From Pirellulaceae bacterium (GTDB lineage Bacteria; Planctomycetota; Planctomycetia; Pirellulales; Pirellulaceae): DNA of 64,000 nt. Below, one piece after another: positions 53,858 through 62,435 of this stretch (its first letter is position 1; each line of letters starts with the position of its first letter). Below the pieces are notes generated by a model. That model saw only the letters and a list, made by a program, of their open reading frames with translations. It was not told the DNA's origin and did not search any database. The position numbers and the translations under genes are program-made. The stretch spans positions 34,740 through 98,739 of the forward strand of contig JAHDXO010000004.1 of NCBI GenBank assembly GCA_023382975.1, read 5' to 3'.

Positions 53858-54365
53858 CAGCCCTGTCTCGGTTCGGATCACCCGAGAGGCCAAGACTCTT
53901 TGACAAAGAAGTCGTGACCTCCCGGACGTTCTGGCGAGGAACGGCGACGCGGACGGGCGTTCGCCACAGGCGCCCGCCGAAGCTGTCAGGAGCCTACCAC
54001 GCCGGGACAATCGTCGGCAAGTGCCGAAGCCGGGAGGTCGGCCACGGCGAAGAATTAGCCCGCGGGCGCCGAACGCGGGTCCGATGCACGGTCGCATTTC
54101 GCCGTTCGCCGTTCGCCAGCCATGGGCGGTCGGGAGGCCGATACCAGCTTTCTGGGTTGTGCAGGTGCCCACGCCGGTCGTCTGAAGCAATCTTGGTTGC
54201 ACCGTGCCGGAACTTGTTGCGAGTGAACAGGTTTCATCTCTCTGGTGGGCCGGCCAAGAATTGGCTGTAAGAAAACGACGGCTTCTGTGTTGTGGAATTA
54301 GAAGAGCAGTTTGTCGGGAGACGAACGCCGTCTCCGGGCAACCGGCTTTCTGGCAGTGAATCCTG
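53858..54365. other. 508-base gene-free divergent region
   Basis: This separates the radical SAM operon (minus) from the sigma factor operon (plus) and should hold both promoters. It contains a small hairpin (GGAGAC-GAACGCC-GTCTCC, near 54318-54336). I looked for a cobalamin riboswitch box on the minus strand and did not find one. No credible open frame is seen. Confidence 0.5.
54209..54236 (+). promoter_or_regulatory. possible ECF-type promoter
   Basis: GGAACTT at 54209-54215 and GTTTCA at 54231-54236 are spaced by 15 bases, like the -35 (GGAAC) and -10 of many ECF-dependent promoters. It lies about 130 bases before the ECF sigma factor start and could mean autoregulation. A single site found by eye. 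Confidence 0.3.
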
Positions 54366-54920
54366 ATGGCGTTGTCCCGGACGGACGGTTTCGGCGACGA
54401 GGTGCAAGCGTGGCTGGCGGAGTGCCTCCCGCGGGCGGTGGCGTACGCGCGATCGTTGGTGCGTGATTCGAGCGAGGCGGACGACGTGGTGCAGCAGTGC
54501 GTGTACCGGCTGTTAAAACGCGCGGCCGCCTACGATTTGCCGCGGGATGGCTCGCGGTTACTGTTTCGTGCAATGACGAATGAATGCATCAACCGCACGA
54601 CGCGTGGATCGCTCGCGTTCAGCTTGGACGCGCCGGACCACGAGGGCCGCCCTTGGGGCCACTCCATCGGGGATTCGCGTGCCGAGCAGCCGGTTGAGAT
54701 CGTGTTGACCGACGAACTGGGGCAGATCTTGGATGCGGCGTTGGACCGATTGCCTGTGGCGCAGCGAGCGGCACTGCAGTTGAAGAGCTTGGGTCATTCC
54801 TTGGACGAGATCGCCGACTCGCTGTCGATCACGGCCAACCATGCGGGCGTCCTAGTCCATCGAGCGCGTCAGGCGGTTCGCGAGGAAATCGCGGAGTACA
54901 TAGGTGAGCGGCGGATTTGA
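54366..54920 (+). CDS. ECF-type RNA polymerase sigma factor
   Basis: A 184-residue sigma-70 family protein of the ECF type. Region 2 (ARSLVRDSSEADDVVQQCVYRLL) and region 4 (LDRLPVAQRAALQLKSLGHS, then a helix-turn-helix SITANHAGVLVHRARQAVREEI) are present, and no region 3. It directs polymerase to a specific set of promoters. Downstream genes on the same strand (small membrane-anchored protein, HEAT-repeat protein, anti-sigma-like protein) probably sense or control it. Confidence 0.9.
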   Translation: MALSRTDGFGDEVQAWLAECLPRAVAYARSLVRDSSEADDVVQQCVYRLLKRAAAYDLPRDGSRLLFRAMTNECINRTTRGSLAFSLDAPDHEGRPWGHSIGDSRAEQPVEIVLTDELGQILDAALDRLPVAQRAALQLKSLGHSLDEIADSLSITANHAGVLVHRARQAVREEIAEYIGERRI

Positions 54921-54971
54921 TGGTCAGAGGATTCGTAGCCAGACTCGAGGGGCGGCATTGCCGCTTGACAG

Positions 54972-55472
54972 ATGATCGGTGTAAGAAACTTGCAGACGAT
55001 GCTTCGAAAGGTACTGCCGGCTGCCGCACTGGCGGTCGTGTTGTTGACGTTGATGGCGCGGACGCGGCACTCGGATGTCCCCCTGGATGCCGAGGACGAT
55101 TGGATGCCAAGTTCTACGAGTTCTAGTTCCTGGTCCGACGGGACGTGGGAAGTCAGACTGGAGGAACTGCGGACCTTGCCCGCCTATCGGGAGGCAGAGC
55201 AAGCGTTGCGCGATTTGGAGGAGTCGCGTTCCGCCTTGTTGAAGTCCGCCGATGCTTCGGACGCTGACGCAATGCTCGCCGCAGGCGCAAACTATCAGCG
55301 AACGCTGCAACTCAACCGGGACAAACTGTCGCAGCTTGGAGAATACTTGGACCCGGCAGAGGCCAGGGCCTGTTTGCAGGATCTCGTCCAGCAGTCGCAG
55401 GAGGGCGATCAGCGTGATGCGATGATTTTGGAGATCCGTCTGGGGATTCTTGCGGGAGTGAATTCATGGTGA
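54972..55472 (+). CDS. membrane-anchored hypothetical protein in sigma operon
   Basis: A 166-residue protein with an N-terminal hydrophobic segment (VLPAAALAVVLLTLMA), a Ser/Trp-rich linker, and a helical periplasmic part (LRTLPAYREAEQALRDLEES). It could be exported by signal peptide or anchored. The C-terminus overlaps the HEAT-repeat gene by seven bases. I do not recognise the family. An ATG at 54999 is an alternative start. Confidence 0.6.
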   Translation: MIGVRNLQTMLRKVLPAAALAVVLLTLMARTRHSDVPLDAEDDWMPSSTSSSSWSDGTWEVRLEELRTLPAYREAEQALRDLEESRSALLKSADASDADAMLAAGANYQRTLQLNRDKLSQLGEYLDPAEARACLQDLVQQSQEGDQRDAMILEIRLGILAGVNSW

Positions 55473-56539
55473 TTCGATCGTTCCTCGCCAGACCGCCCAT
55501 CGGGAAGGCGACCATGCTGTTGGTGCTGATGCCGCTGCTCCTGTCAGGCAGATTGGGGTTCCCTGCCGAACAGTCACTGCGGAGCCTGCTCGAGGAATTG
55601 CAGCATCCCGAGGACGCATCGGCTCGGTTTCGAGCGGCGGAGTCGATCGTGGAATACGGCGTGCTGGCCGTTCCGCCGCTTCGCAGCCTGCTCTCTCACA
55701 GCGACGGGCGAGTACGATACTGCGCCTGCTCCGCACTGGGCCGTCTAGGCCCAACTGCACAGAACGCCGTTCCCGATTTGTTCGCGATGGCGGCCAATCC
55801 GCAGGAGTGCGAAATTCAGCGTGGATATGCCATTCGTAGTTTGGGACAAATCGGCCCCGCGGCGGCTTCGGCGGTTCCCGGGTTGCAGTCGCTGCTTCGC
55901 GAGAACTCCGATCCGAATCTTTGGCGGCAGATCATCAACACTCTCGCCGCGATTGCCACCGAGGAAGCCCTGTCCACACTGATCGAATCATTTCAGCAGG
56001 CAGAAGGGGAGGACCGGGAGGCCGTCTTGTGTGCTTTGCAGCGTCAGAGCGGAAGGATACGGTCGGCCATCCCCGCACTGCTGGCAGTGAGTGCCGGACG
56101 ACCGGACGACCCGGTAGGAGACGAGGTGTTCCTGCTGGCCTCCGGGTTCGGCCGCGAAGCCGTAGACGACTTAGTCCCCTATTTGCGGTCACCTGTTCCG
56201 GACACGCGGCGCCGCGCAGCACTCGCACTGAGCCGTTTGGGCCCCGCCGCAAGCGACGCCGTGCCGGTTTTGTGCGAAACGCTCAAGGACCAGTCGGCGT
56301 TCGTTCGGTTTTGGGCCGCCAAGACGTTGGGAAAGATCGGGCCGGATGCGCGTCGCGCCAGTGAGTTCCTGCTGCCGTTGCTCGAAGACACCGACCCCAA
56401 CGTGCGTTGGGAAGCGGTGTCGGCCATCGTCAAGATCGATCCCACAGCGATCACCGAGAACGGCTGGCAGCGTCTGCTGAACGATCCAGAACCAGGAGTT
56501 CGCGAGCGGTCCGCGTCGATTCGTTCTACGATCCGGTGA
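55466..56539 (+). CDS. exported HEAT-repeat protein
   Basis: A 357-residue protein with a signal peptide (ATMLLVLMPLLLSGRLG) and helical HEAT repeats from about residue 35 to the end (for example YCACSALGRLGPTAQNAVPDL and ALALSRLGPAASDAVPVL). HEAT repeats mediate protein-protein contacts, so it may be a scaffold between the small membrane protein and the sigma/anti-sigma pair. The ATG lies within the end of the upstream gene. Confidence 0.78.
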   Translation: MVIRSFLARPPIGKATMLLVLMPLLLSGRLGFPAEQSLRSLLEELQHPEDASARFRAAESIVEYGVLAVPPLRSLLSHSDGRVRYCACSALGRLGPTAQNAVPDLFAMAANPQECEIQRGYAIRSLGQIGPAAASAVPGLQSLLRENSDPNLWRQIINTLAAIATEEALSTLIESFQQAEGEDREAVLCALQRQSGRIRSAIPALLAVSAGRPDDPVGDEVFLLASGFGREAVDDLVPYLRSPVPDTRRRAALALSRLGPAASDAVPVLCETLKDQSAFVRFWAAKTLGKIGPDARRASEFLLPLLEDTDPNVRWEAVSAIVKIDPTAITENGWQRLLNDPEPGVRERSASIRSTIR

Positions 56540-56546
56540 GGAGACC

Positions 56547-58349
56547 ATGAACAACGACTTCAACCCTACCGACGAACAACTCGACGCGCTGATCAAGACG
56601 CGGCTGGACGAACGGGCACGCGAGATCGATCCGCGGCCGCTGTTAGCTCGGCTCGAAGAACGGCTCGAAGAACGGCTCGAAGAACGGCTCGAAGATCCGG
56701 TGCGAGCTTTCTCGGGAGGGACACCCACCGATGCGGCGACAAGGCCCGCGACAACCCCTCTTCCCTCGCATTGGCTGCGGCGGTGGAGCGTCGCCATTGC
56801 GGCGGTGGCGAGTCTGGCCTTGACCGTCCTCGGTGCGATCTATCTGTGGCCGAATCCGGCGGCAGCCGCCACGCTGGTGCTGGCCACCAAACAAGTACAC
56901 GAGTTGCCGGTCGATCGCTGTTATCTGATCGAGGTCCAAGCGGCGGATCTCGACGACCCTCTGAGCGAGTCTGCACTCCAGCGTGTGGATCGGCTGTGGA
57001 CGCGCGGTGACCGCTTCTTCATCGAGTCGTCCAACCGGCAGTACCGCTGGGCCTGGGGCCAAGACGACACGGGCGCCGTGTGGCTCGCCAGCGGCCGGCA
57101 ACGCGGACTGCGACTGGAAGCGTCCGAAGTGCCGCCGGGCTTGAGCAGGATCTGCGACACCCACAGCATGCAGTTCGAGCGGCTGTTGAATCAGTTGCTT
57201 CAGGACTTCGATCTGACTTGGGACTCCCCGGACGCGACGACGCTGCCGCAGACGCGCATCGTGCATGCGGTGCGAAGACCGGCGCGGTCACGGGGCCGCA
57301 TTCAAGAAGCCCGCCTGGAGATCGACTTGGAGACCAAGGTAATCCGCAAGCTCGTCGTGAAACGCTGGTCTCGCAGTTGGGCAACGGGCTGGCAACTCGC
57401 CACAGTGTCCTACACGCTGGTCGGGACGGAAGCCCAACCCGACCTGTGCTATCAGCCGGAAGGCCACCTCGACGCCCCGTTCGTCATCTACAGTCGGGAG
57501 CACGAACCCGAGAAACGAAATGCGATTCTCTCCCGTTTGTACGGCCCCTGGATCCTGCAAGGCGTATCGGAACAACGCGCTGCGGTTCCTTCAGCCCAAC
57601 TCCTTCGCGAGCCGCAACACTTCCTGGCGAAGACGTTCCGAAATAAAAAACCCCAGACCATCTTGCAACTGGTCCACGAGCGGGCGAACGGCGGATACCT
57701 CGCCCCGCTGCTTGGCCGAAAGCAGGATGCCGAGTGTGCCAATTGTGCGCAGCCCGTACGTCTCTTGGGCTACCCGCCGACCATCGGCCTCGTCGATCAG
57801 GATGGCTTCTGCCGCAACTTCCTGCGCCAGCACAATCGCTTCGGCTTCGCCGCGATCGAGCAACGGCAGCAGACGGTCCACTTGGCTCTGGTCGTGCGCT
57901 GCGTGAATCCTCAGGAAAGCGTACTCGTTCACGTCGATCAAACGAAAACGGCCACCGGTGCGAACCAGCTCTGCAGCCACCGCGGGAGGTATCAAGACAC
58001 GGTCGAACAGAACCGGCAGTACTTCCAGCAAATCCAGGAAGTCCAGGGCACGAATTGGCGAGGTATCGCTGACGACAATCGTCACGCGTCGGCTCCCAGT
58101 CGAGCAAGCGTATCAAGATCGCGCTCCAGGTCTTCGACTGTCGGCCGGTACAACGGCAGACCTCGCGCCAGCATGGCGGCCTCGAAATCCGTCCGCGTCA
58201 CACCTGACCAGCGAATCGCCTGGCCGAACGACAGACGCCCGCCGTCGTACAAGCGACAGGCGAATTCCAACCTCGCGTCGTCGGGTGTGATGCCCGCGTC
58301 GCTAAGCAGTTCATCGGGGATTGTCAGCGGCATGACCGGCTTCTCCTAA
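56547..58349 (+). CDS. anti-sigma-like membrane protein; C-terminal frame runs antisense through a toxin-antitoxin pair
   Basis: The frame of 600 codons starts with MNNDFNPTDEQLDALIKTR. An Arg/Glu-rich repeat (LEERLEERLEERLED) and one membrane helix near residue 90 (WSVAIAAVASLALTVLGAIYL) follow, then a region that looks like an anti-sigma/sensor domain up to about residue 345. From base 57591 the frame overlaps, on the opposite strand, the DUF3368 and UPF0175 genes, and its residues there look like an antisense shadow. The natural C-terminus is probably around residue 345; the read-through suggests that the toxin-antitoxin pair was inserted after, or removed, the original stop. The first seven bases after the HEAT gene stop separate it from that gene, so it is in the operon. 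Confidence 0.55.
   Translation: MNNDFNPTDEQLDALIKTRLDERAREIDPRPLLARLEERLEERLEERLEDPVRAFSGGTPTDAATRPATTPLPSHWLRRWSVAIAAVASLALTVLGAIYLWPNPAAAATLVLATKQVHELPVDRCYLIEVQAADLDDPLSESALQRVDRLWTRGDRFFIESSNRQYRWAWGQDDTGAVWLASGRQRGLRLEASEVPPGLSRICDTHSMQFERLLNQLLQDFDLTWDSPDATTLPQTRIVHAVRRPARSRGRIQEARLEIDLETKVIRKLVVKRWSRSWATGWQLATVSYTLVGTEAQPDLCYQPEGHLDAPFVIYSREHEPEKRNAILSRLYGPWILQGVSEQRAAVPSAQLLREPQHFLAKTFRNKKPQTILQLVHERANGGYLAPLLGRKQDAECANCAQPVRLLGYPPTIGLVDQDGFCRNFLRQHNRFGFAAIEQRQQTVHLALVVRCVNPQESVLVHVDQTKTATGANQLCSHRGRYQDTVEQNRQYFQQIQEVQGTNWRGIADDNRHASAPSRASVSRSRSRSSTVGRYNGRPRASMAASKSVRVTPDQRIAWPNDRRPPSYKRQANSNLASSGVMPASLSSSSGIVSGMTGFS
56649..56696 (+). repeat. 12-base tandem repeat, four copies
   Basis: The unit CGGCTCGAAGAA is repeated four times (last copy with one change), encoding Arg-Leu-Glu-Glu each time. 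It lies in the N-terminal cytoplasmic part of the anti-sigma-like gene; copy number may vary between strains by slippage without frameshift. Confidence 0.9.
57591..58085 (-). CDS. DUF3368 PIN-like toxin
   Basis: A 164-residue PIN-fold protein: VVSDTSPIRAL at the N-terminus, RGEAEAIVLAQEV, and AILIDEADGRRVA, which carry the acidic residues of the ribonuclease site. DUF3368 proteins pair with UPF0175 antitoxins, as here: the start overlaps the stop of the UPF0175 gene by four bases. Likely an RNase toxin. It lies wholly antisense to the 3' half of the plus-strand frame at 56547. Confidence 0.88.
   Translation of the reverse strand: MTIVVSDTSPIRALDFLDLLEVLPVLFDRVLIPPAVAAELVRTGGRFRLIDVNEYAFLRIHAAHDQSQVDRLLPLLDRGEAEAIVLAQEVAAEAILIDEADGRRVAQETYGLRTIGTLGILLSAKQRGEVSAVRPLVDQLQDGLGFFISERLRQEVLRLAKELG
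58082..58333 (-). CDS. UPF0175 antitoxin
   Basis: An 83-residue protein: PDELLSDAGITPDDARLEFACRLYDGGRLS then FGQAIRWSGVTRTDFEAAM, a helix-turn-helix pattern as in UPF0175. It is upstream of its DUF3368 partner with a four-base overlap. It would repress the pair's promoter and neutralise the toxin. Confidence 0.88.
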   Translation of the reverse strand: MPLTIPDELLSDAGITPDDARLEFACRLYDGGRLSFGQAIRWSGVTRTDFEAAMLARGLPLYRPTVEDLERDLDTLARLGADA

Positions 58350-58405
58350 ACAGGTTGCGTGCATTATATCGCCTGCTCAGCCACTTGGACATGAGGGAAC
58401 GGACC

Positions 58406-59854
58406 GTGACGAATCTGACTACCCTAATCATCGCTCTTGCTCTCCTGGCCCAGGTACCACCTAGGCCCGGCCCCGGCGGTGGCCTCGCCGAGCGGTTCCG
58501 CCAATACGACAAGAACGGCGACGGGAAAGTGACGCGCGAGGAAGCGCCGCAGTTGCCGCTGTTCGATCAATGGGACGCGAACAAGGACGGCGCGGTGACG
58601 CTGGAGGAGGTTACCGCCTTCTACGCAAACCGCCCCGCCGGCCAAGGCGCCGACGTGCGGCCCGCCAAGCCCGCCCTGCCCGCACCGGCGTCCAGGCCGA
58701 CGGCCGCCGCGGACGGCTTCGTGCCCGACGCTCCGTTCGTGGGCGAGATCGGCGGCTCGTACATCGATCCCGAGTTCAGCGAGGCGGCCAGCCAGGTCGT
58801 GTTTCAGGACATGCAAAACCGCGTCTGGATCGGCGACATCGATCCCGCGACCGGCCTGTTCAAGACGGCCACCGGCCGCGATTACCTGATGGACCAGAAC
58901 ATCGTCGTCGTCTTCGACCGGCCGCCGCAGGGCCGCACGTTTTCGACCAACGGGCCGGAATGGACGCGCGATGACAAGGGGCATCTGGTTGTTTACACCA
59001 AGGAGGACTCGGCGGGCATCATGCAGCAGTTCGCCGCGCGACTGGTGGAGGGCAAGTCCGTCGTCGCTCAGCTCACGCATCAGGAATACGACTGCTACGG
59101 CAACATGCCCAGCCGCTTTCAGGACGGCAAGCCGCCCCGCGTCGCCTACACGCACGATTGGCCGATCTGGAAGGCGAAGGCCGCGTGGATCTTCCTCGAC
59201 CAGCCCGACGCACCGCGCGAGCTGGCCAACTTCGACTATCGGCAGATGAGCATGTGGAGCGCGGTCTCGCCGCACTTCCTGTTTGTGCAGAAACCTCCCG
59301 GAGCGCCGTACGGTCAGATCGCGATGTCGGATGCCGACAGGGGCGAGGTGCGTGTGCTCACGGATGACCCCGGCATGAAAAACGACCCGGGCCTGTTCAA
59401 CGCCCCCGAGTTCGGCGGCGAACTGTTGCTGGTCTGCAATGTCGATAACAGCGCGCTGGCCATTTACCGCGACGAGAAGAAGGATGGCAAGTCGCCGTGG
59501 AAGCGGATTGCGACGCTCACGCTCCCCGACGACGCACCCTACCGGTTCATCTCGTCGCCCGAGACGATCGCGTCGGCGACCGGCGTCGGCGGGGTGTCGT
59601 ATTTCTCGCTGCTGGCTCGCGAGAACAAAGAACGCAACAGCCGCGGCAGTATCTGGGTGCTCGGTCTCGGCACCGATGAGGCGAACCGCTTCGCCCGCCG
59701 CGTGGACGACGGCACCTCGTCCGCGGTGCTCGAACCGGAGCCGTTTGTCGGGAAAGACGAGGTCTACGTCTATTACAACGCCTACAACGCCGCCGCGCGG
59801 GAAAACGGCTTGCGGCGCGCCGCCACGGGCATCCAGGCAAGGAGTGCCGATTGA
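58406..59854 (+). CDS. secreted EF-hand protein with beta-propeller-like domain
   Basis: A 482-residue protein. The GTG at 58406 follows GAGGGAAC and gives a short signal peptide (NLTTLIIALALLAQVP). Two EF-hands follow (DKNGDGKVTREE and DANKDGAVTLEE). The main part (about 110-480) looks like a beta-propeller or beta-sandwich with no motif I recognise. It is the first gene of the plus-strand operon; its stop overlaps the TTG start of the next gene. Confidence 0.75.
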   Translation: MTNLTTLIIALALLAQVPPRPGPGGGLAERFRQYDKNGDGKVTREEAPQLPLFDQWDANKDGAVTLEEVTAFYANRPAGQGADVRPAKPALPAPASRPTAAADGFVPDAPFVGEIGGSYIDPEFSEAASQVVFQDMQNRVWIGDIDPATGLFKTATGRDYLMDQNIVVVFDRPPQGRTFSTNGPEWTRDDKGHLVVYTKEDSAGIMQQFAARLVEGKSVVAQLTHQEYDCYGNMPSRFQDGKPPRVAYTHDWPIWKAKAAWIFLDQPDAPRELANFDYRQMSMWSAVSPHFLFVQKPPGAPYGQIAMSDADRGEVRVLTDDPGMKNDPGLFNAPEFGGELLLVCNVDNSALAIYRDEKKDGKSPWKRIATLTLPDDAPYRFISSPETIASATGVGGVSYFSLLARENKERNSRGSIWVLGLGTDEANRFARRVDDGTSSAVLEPEPFVGKDEVYVYYNAYNAAARENGLRRAATGIQARSAD

Positions 59855-61149
59855 TAGAACGCCGAGACTTCTTGAAAACCGCAGCCACGATCGCCGCTCC
59901 GCTGGTGATTCCTCGTCACGTTCTGGCCGCGCCCGGACGACCAGGGGCCAACGACCGCATCCTCACGGGCGTGATCGGGTGCGGCGCGCGCAGCGCGGTG
60001 CTCCTGAACCAGTCGCCGGGCGACCTCCAGATTGTGGCATTGGCCGATTGCGACCTGCGACAGATGGGAAATGAGTCGGCGTTCGGCCAGAGCGTCGCTG
60101 GCCCGTTCTCAGACGACTTTGGCAAATGGCGGCGATACCAGGACTACCGCGAAATGCTCGACAAGGAAAAGCTCGACGCCGTGTTCGTCGGCACGACCAC
60201 GCACGCACGGGTCTTGTGCTGCATCCACGCTGCCCAGGCGGGACTGGGTATCTACGCGGAAAAGCCGCTCACACTGACCATCGCCGAAGGCCGGGCGCTG
60301 GTCACCGCCGTCCGAAAGCATCGCTGCATCTTTCAGGCCGGCACGCAAGCCCGCTCGATGCGGCTGGATATGTGGGCCAGCGAGTTCCTACGCAGCGGCG
60401 GCCTGGGGAAGATCGAAAAGGTCGTCGCCAGCAACTACATGGGGCCGGCGCGCCGAACGCCGACCGCAGCCCAGCCGGTGCCTCAAGAGATGAACTGGGA
60501 TCTGTGGTGCGACCAGGCCGAGCTGGCGCCCCACGACCCCAGCCTCTATCACGGCTGTGGGAAATGGGGCCAATGGTCCGCGTACGATGGCGGCGGGTCC
60601 TCGTGGGGTGTCACGGGCTGGGGCAGCCACTCGTACGACGCGGTCCAGGCGGCGCTGGGAACCGACAACTCCGGCCCCGTGGAAGTGTGGGCCGCGGCGC
60701 CAAGTTACCTGATGAGCCCGGTGACGATGCGTTACGCGGACGGGACCATTCTGGAGATGAATCTGTCGCGCCAGCGCGGGCCGGTGTGGGGAGCCATCTT
60801 CGTCGGCCAGAAGGGCAAGGTCGAAATCAATCGAAACAGGTGCGTCAGCAATCCGCCCGAGCTGGTCGCCGGTCAGCCGAAGGTGTTCTACGCCCAGGGC
60901 GGCGCGGACACGCGCCCACATATCGAGAACTGGATCGAGTGCCTGCGCACCCGCCGGCAACCGCGGGCCGATGTGGAGACGGCCCATCGTTCGGCCACGA
61001 TCTGCCACTTGGTGAACGTCGCCCGCGATATCGGCCGCCGGCTGCGGTGGAATCCCGACCGGGAGATGTTCGTCGGCGACGACGAAGCCAACCGGCACCC
61101 GTCGGTCAGTCGCCCGCGCCGCGCGAGCTACGAACTGCCTGAGGCGTAA
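59851..61149 (+). CDS. Tat-exported Gfo/Idh/MocA family oxidoreductase
   Basis: A 432-residue oxidoreductase with a twin-arginine signal (ERRDFLKTAATIAAPLVIP). It has ILTGVIGCGARSAVLL (Rossmann), the AEKPLTLT motif intact, and a C-terminal IENWIECLRTRRQPRADVETAH segment usual in planctomycete members. It acts outside the cytoplasm, probably on a sugar derivative. The TTG at 59851 overlaps the previous stop (TTGA) and has AAGGAG six bases upstream, so the rare start is well supported. Confidence 0.9.
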   Translation: MIERRDFLKTAATIAAPLVIPRHVLAAPGRPGANDRILTGVIGCGARSAVLLNQSPGDLQIVALADCDLRQMGNESAFGQSVAGPFSDDFGKWRRYQDYREMLDKEKLDAVFVGTTTHARVLCCIHAAQAGLGIYAEKPLTLTIAEGRALVTAVRKHRCIFQAGTQARSMRLDMWASEFLRSGGLGKIEKVVASNYMGPARRTPTAAQPVPQEMNWDLWCDQAELAPHDPSLYHGCGKWGQWSAYDGGGSSWGVTGWGSHSYDAVQAALGTDNSGPVEVWAAAPSYLMSPVTMRYADGTILEMNLSRQRGPVWGAIFVGQKGKVEINRNRCVSNPPELVAGQPKVFYAQGGADTRPHIENWIECLRTRRQPRADVETAHRSATICHLVNVARDIGRRLRWNPDREMFVGDDEANRHPSVSRPRRASYELPEA

Positions 61150-61164
61150 AGACACTGGCAGAGA

Positions 61165-61238
61165 GTTGGATGGCAGAAAATTGAGTACTGAGTGGAACGA
61201 CGAGGAGCAGAGATTTTTCGGCCATTGATTTTTCTGCC
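61165..61238. repeat. imperfect inverted repeat of GGCAGAAAA type
   Basis: The left part contains TGGATGGCAGAAAATTG; the right part contains GATTTTTCGGCCATTGATTTTTCTGCC, an imperfect complement with two units. A similar element lies at 62287-62374, so the two PD40 genes each follow one copy. Confidence 0.6.
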
Positions 61239-61264
61239 CGAAGACTCTTCGAAGGAAGACATCC

Positions 61265-62239
61265 ATGAATCACCTCTACTGCCATCTTCTGCTCGCCGCC
61301 GGCGCGTTGAACCAGGTGAGTCTGTGCCTGGCCGATGCGGCCGCGCCAACCGACCAGAAGGGCGTGTACGCCGTCAACGGCCGATTGCACGTCAACCTGT
61401 TTGGCTCGCCCGAAGGGGAACCGATCACCGCGGGCCCCGGCGACATGAAGCCGTCCTGGTCCAAGACGGGAAACAAGATCGTCTTCTTCCGGATGTCGAA
61501 ATACACGCCGAACGTGAGCAACTGGAAGAACGCCATCTGTGTGGTCAACGCCGATGGCAGCGGTTTTCGAGGACTGACCGACGGGACGCACGGCGATTTC
61601 AATCCGACATGGTCGCGTGACGGAAACGACGCGATCTATTTCAGCCGTCGCGACGCCGACACGGGCCGCTACGTGGTGTACAGGACCACGGCCGAGGCAA
61701 ATCCGGGCGATGAAGTTGCGGTCAGCGATCCGGCTCGCAACACGTTCTCGGTGAGTTCTTTGAAGGACGGCCGGGTCCTCGTCACCAGTTGGGGCCGCGG
61801 CATCCAGGACTATTGCTTTCTGCTCAGTCCGGGCACGGAAGGTAATGCCAAATACGAGCCCGTCAAGTTCTCGCCTCCCCAGCGCGGGATGGCCGACCGC
61901 ATCAGTATCTCGCCGAGCGAAACCAAGATCTGCTACGACTTCCAGAAAGGCTTCGGGATGAACCAGTATCCCGGCCGGACCATCTATGTCGCCGATTTCG
62001 ACGTCGCCACCCGCACCGTATCCAACCCCGTTGCGATCAGCGACCCGGATCCCAACCCCAAGACGATGACATTGTATCCTTGCTGGACCAGCGACGAGAC
62101 CGCGGTGGTTTATCACTGCGACAAGAGCGGCAAGAACCAGCTCTACATGTATCGGCTGAAAGACCAATCGACGACGTGTGTCTCGACAAACCCAAACGCG
62201 GGCTGCCTGTTCGCCTGCGGCGAGGCGACGCCGAAGTGA
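61265..62239 (+). CDS. secreted PD40/TolB-like propeller protein (copy 1)
   Basis: A 324-residue protein with an N-terminal signal peptide and WD40-like PD40 blades (PSWSKTGNKIVFF, NPTWSRDGNDAIYFSRRD, YPCWTSDETAVVYHCDKSG). It is a close paralogue of the gene at 62436 (equal length, same motif order). The role of the pair is unknown; such propellers bind ligands or proteins, and are found near oligogalacturonate lyase-like and sugar-processing genes. AGGAAG is upstream of the ATG at 61265. Confidence 0.82.
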   Translation: MNHLYCHLLLAAGALNQVSLCLADAAAPTDQKGVYAVNGRLHVNLFGSPEGEPITAGPGDMKPSWSKTGNKIVFFRMSKYTPNVSNWKNAICVVNADGSGFRGLTDGTHGDFNPTWSRDGNDAIYFSRRDADTGRYVVYRTTAEANPGDEVAVSDPARNTFSVSSLKDGRVLVTSWGRGIQDYCFLLSPGTEGNAKYEPVKFSPPQRGMADRISISPSETKICYDFQKGFGMNQYPGRTIYVADFDVATRTVSNPVAISDPDPNPKTMTLYPCWTSDETAVVYHCDKSGKNQLYMYRLKDQSTTCVSTNPNAGCLFACGEATPK

Positions 62240-62286
62240 CGCAAAGACAAACCGTGCTCGACAGGAACATGACTTCGGGAAGCAAT

Positions 62287-62374
62287 TGGACAGAAGAATG
62301 GATGACAGAAAAATGCACTCTTGCCGCTGAGAATCTCCTCTCATGTTTTTGTCATCGATCTTTTTGTCCTCATG
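62287..62374. repeat. imperfect inverted repeat of GACAGAAAAATG type
   Basis: Two units (TTGGACAGAAGAATGG and GATGACAGAAAAATG) are followed about 27 bases later by their imperfect complements (CATGTTTTTGTCATC and GATCTTTTTGTCC). It resembles the element before copy 1 (61165-61238) and may form a long stem in the transcript. Confidence 0.65.
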
Positions 62375-62435
62375 AACGCGACCAGGATCAACTAACCGGC
62401 TGAATGTCGTGAGCCATCTCGAAAGGAGCGATCAC

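Noticed and set aside
53858..54365. Possible cobalamin riboswitch before the B12-radical SAM operon
   Set aside because: I looked for the conserved B12-box and neighbouring stems on the minus strand and could not find them.
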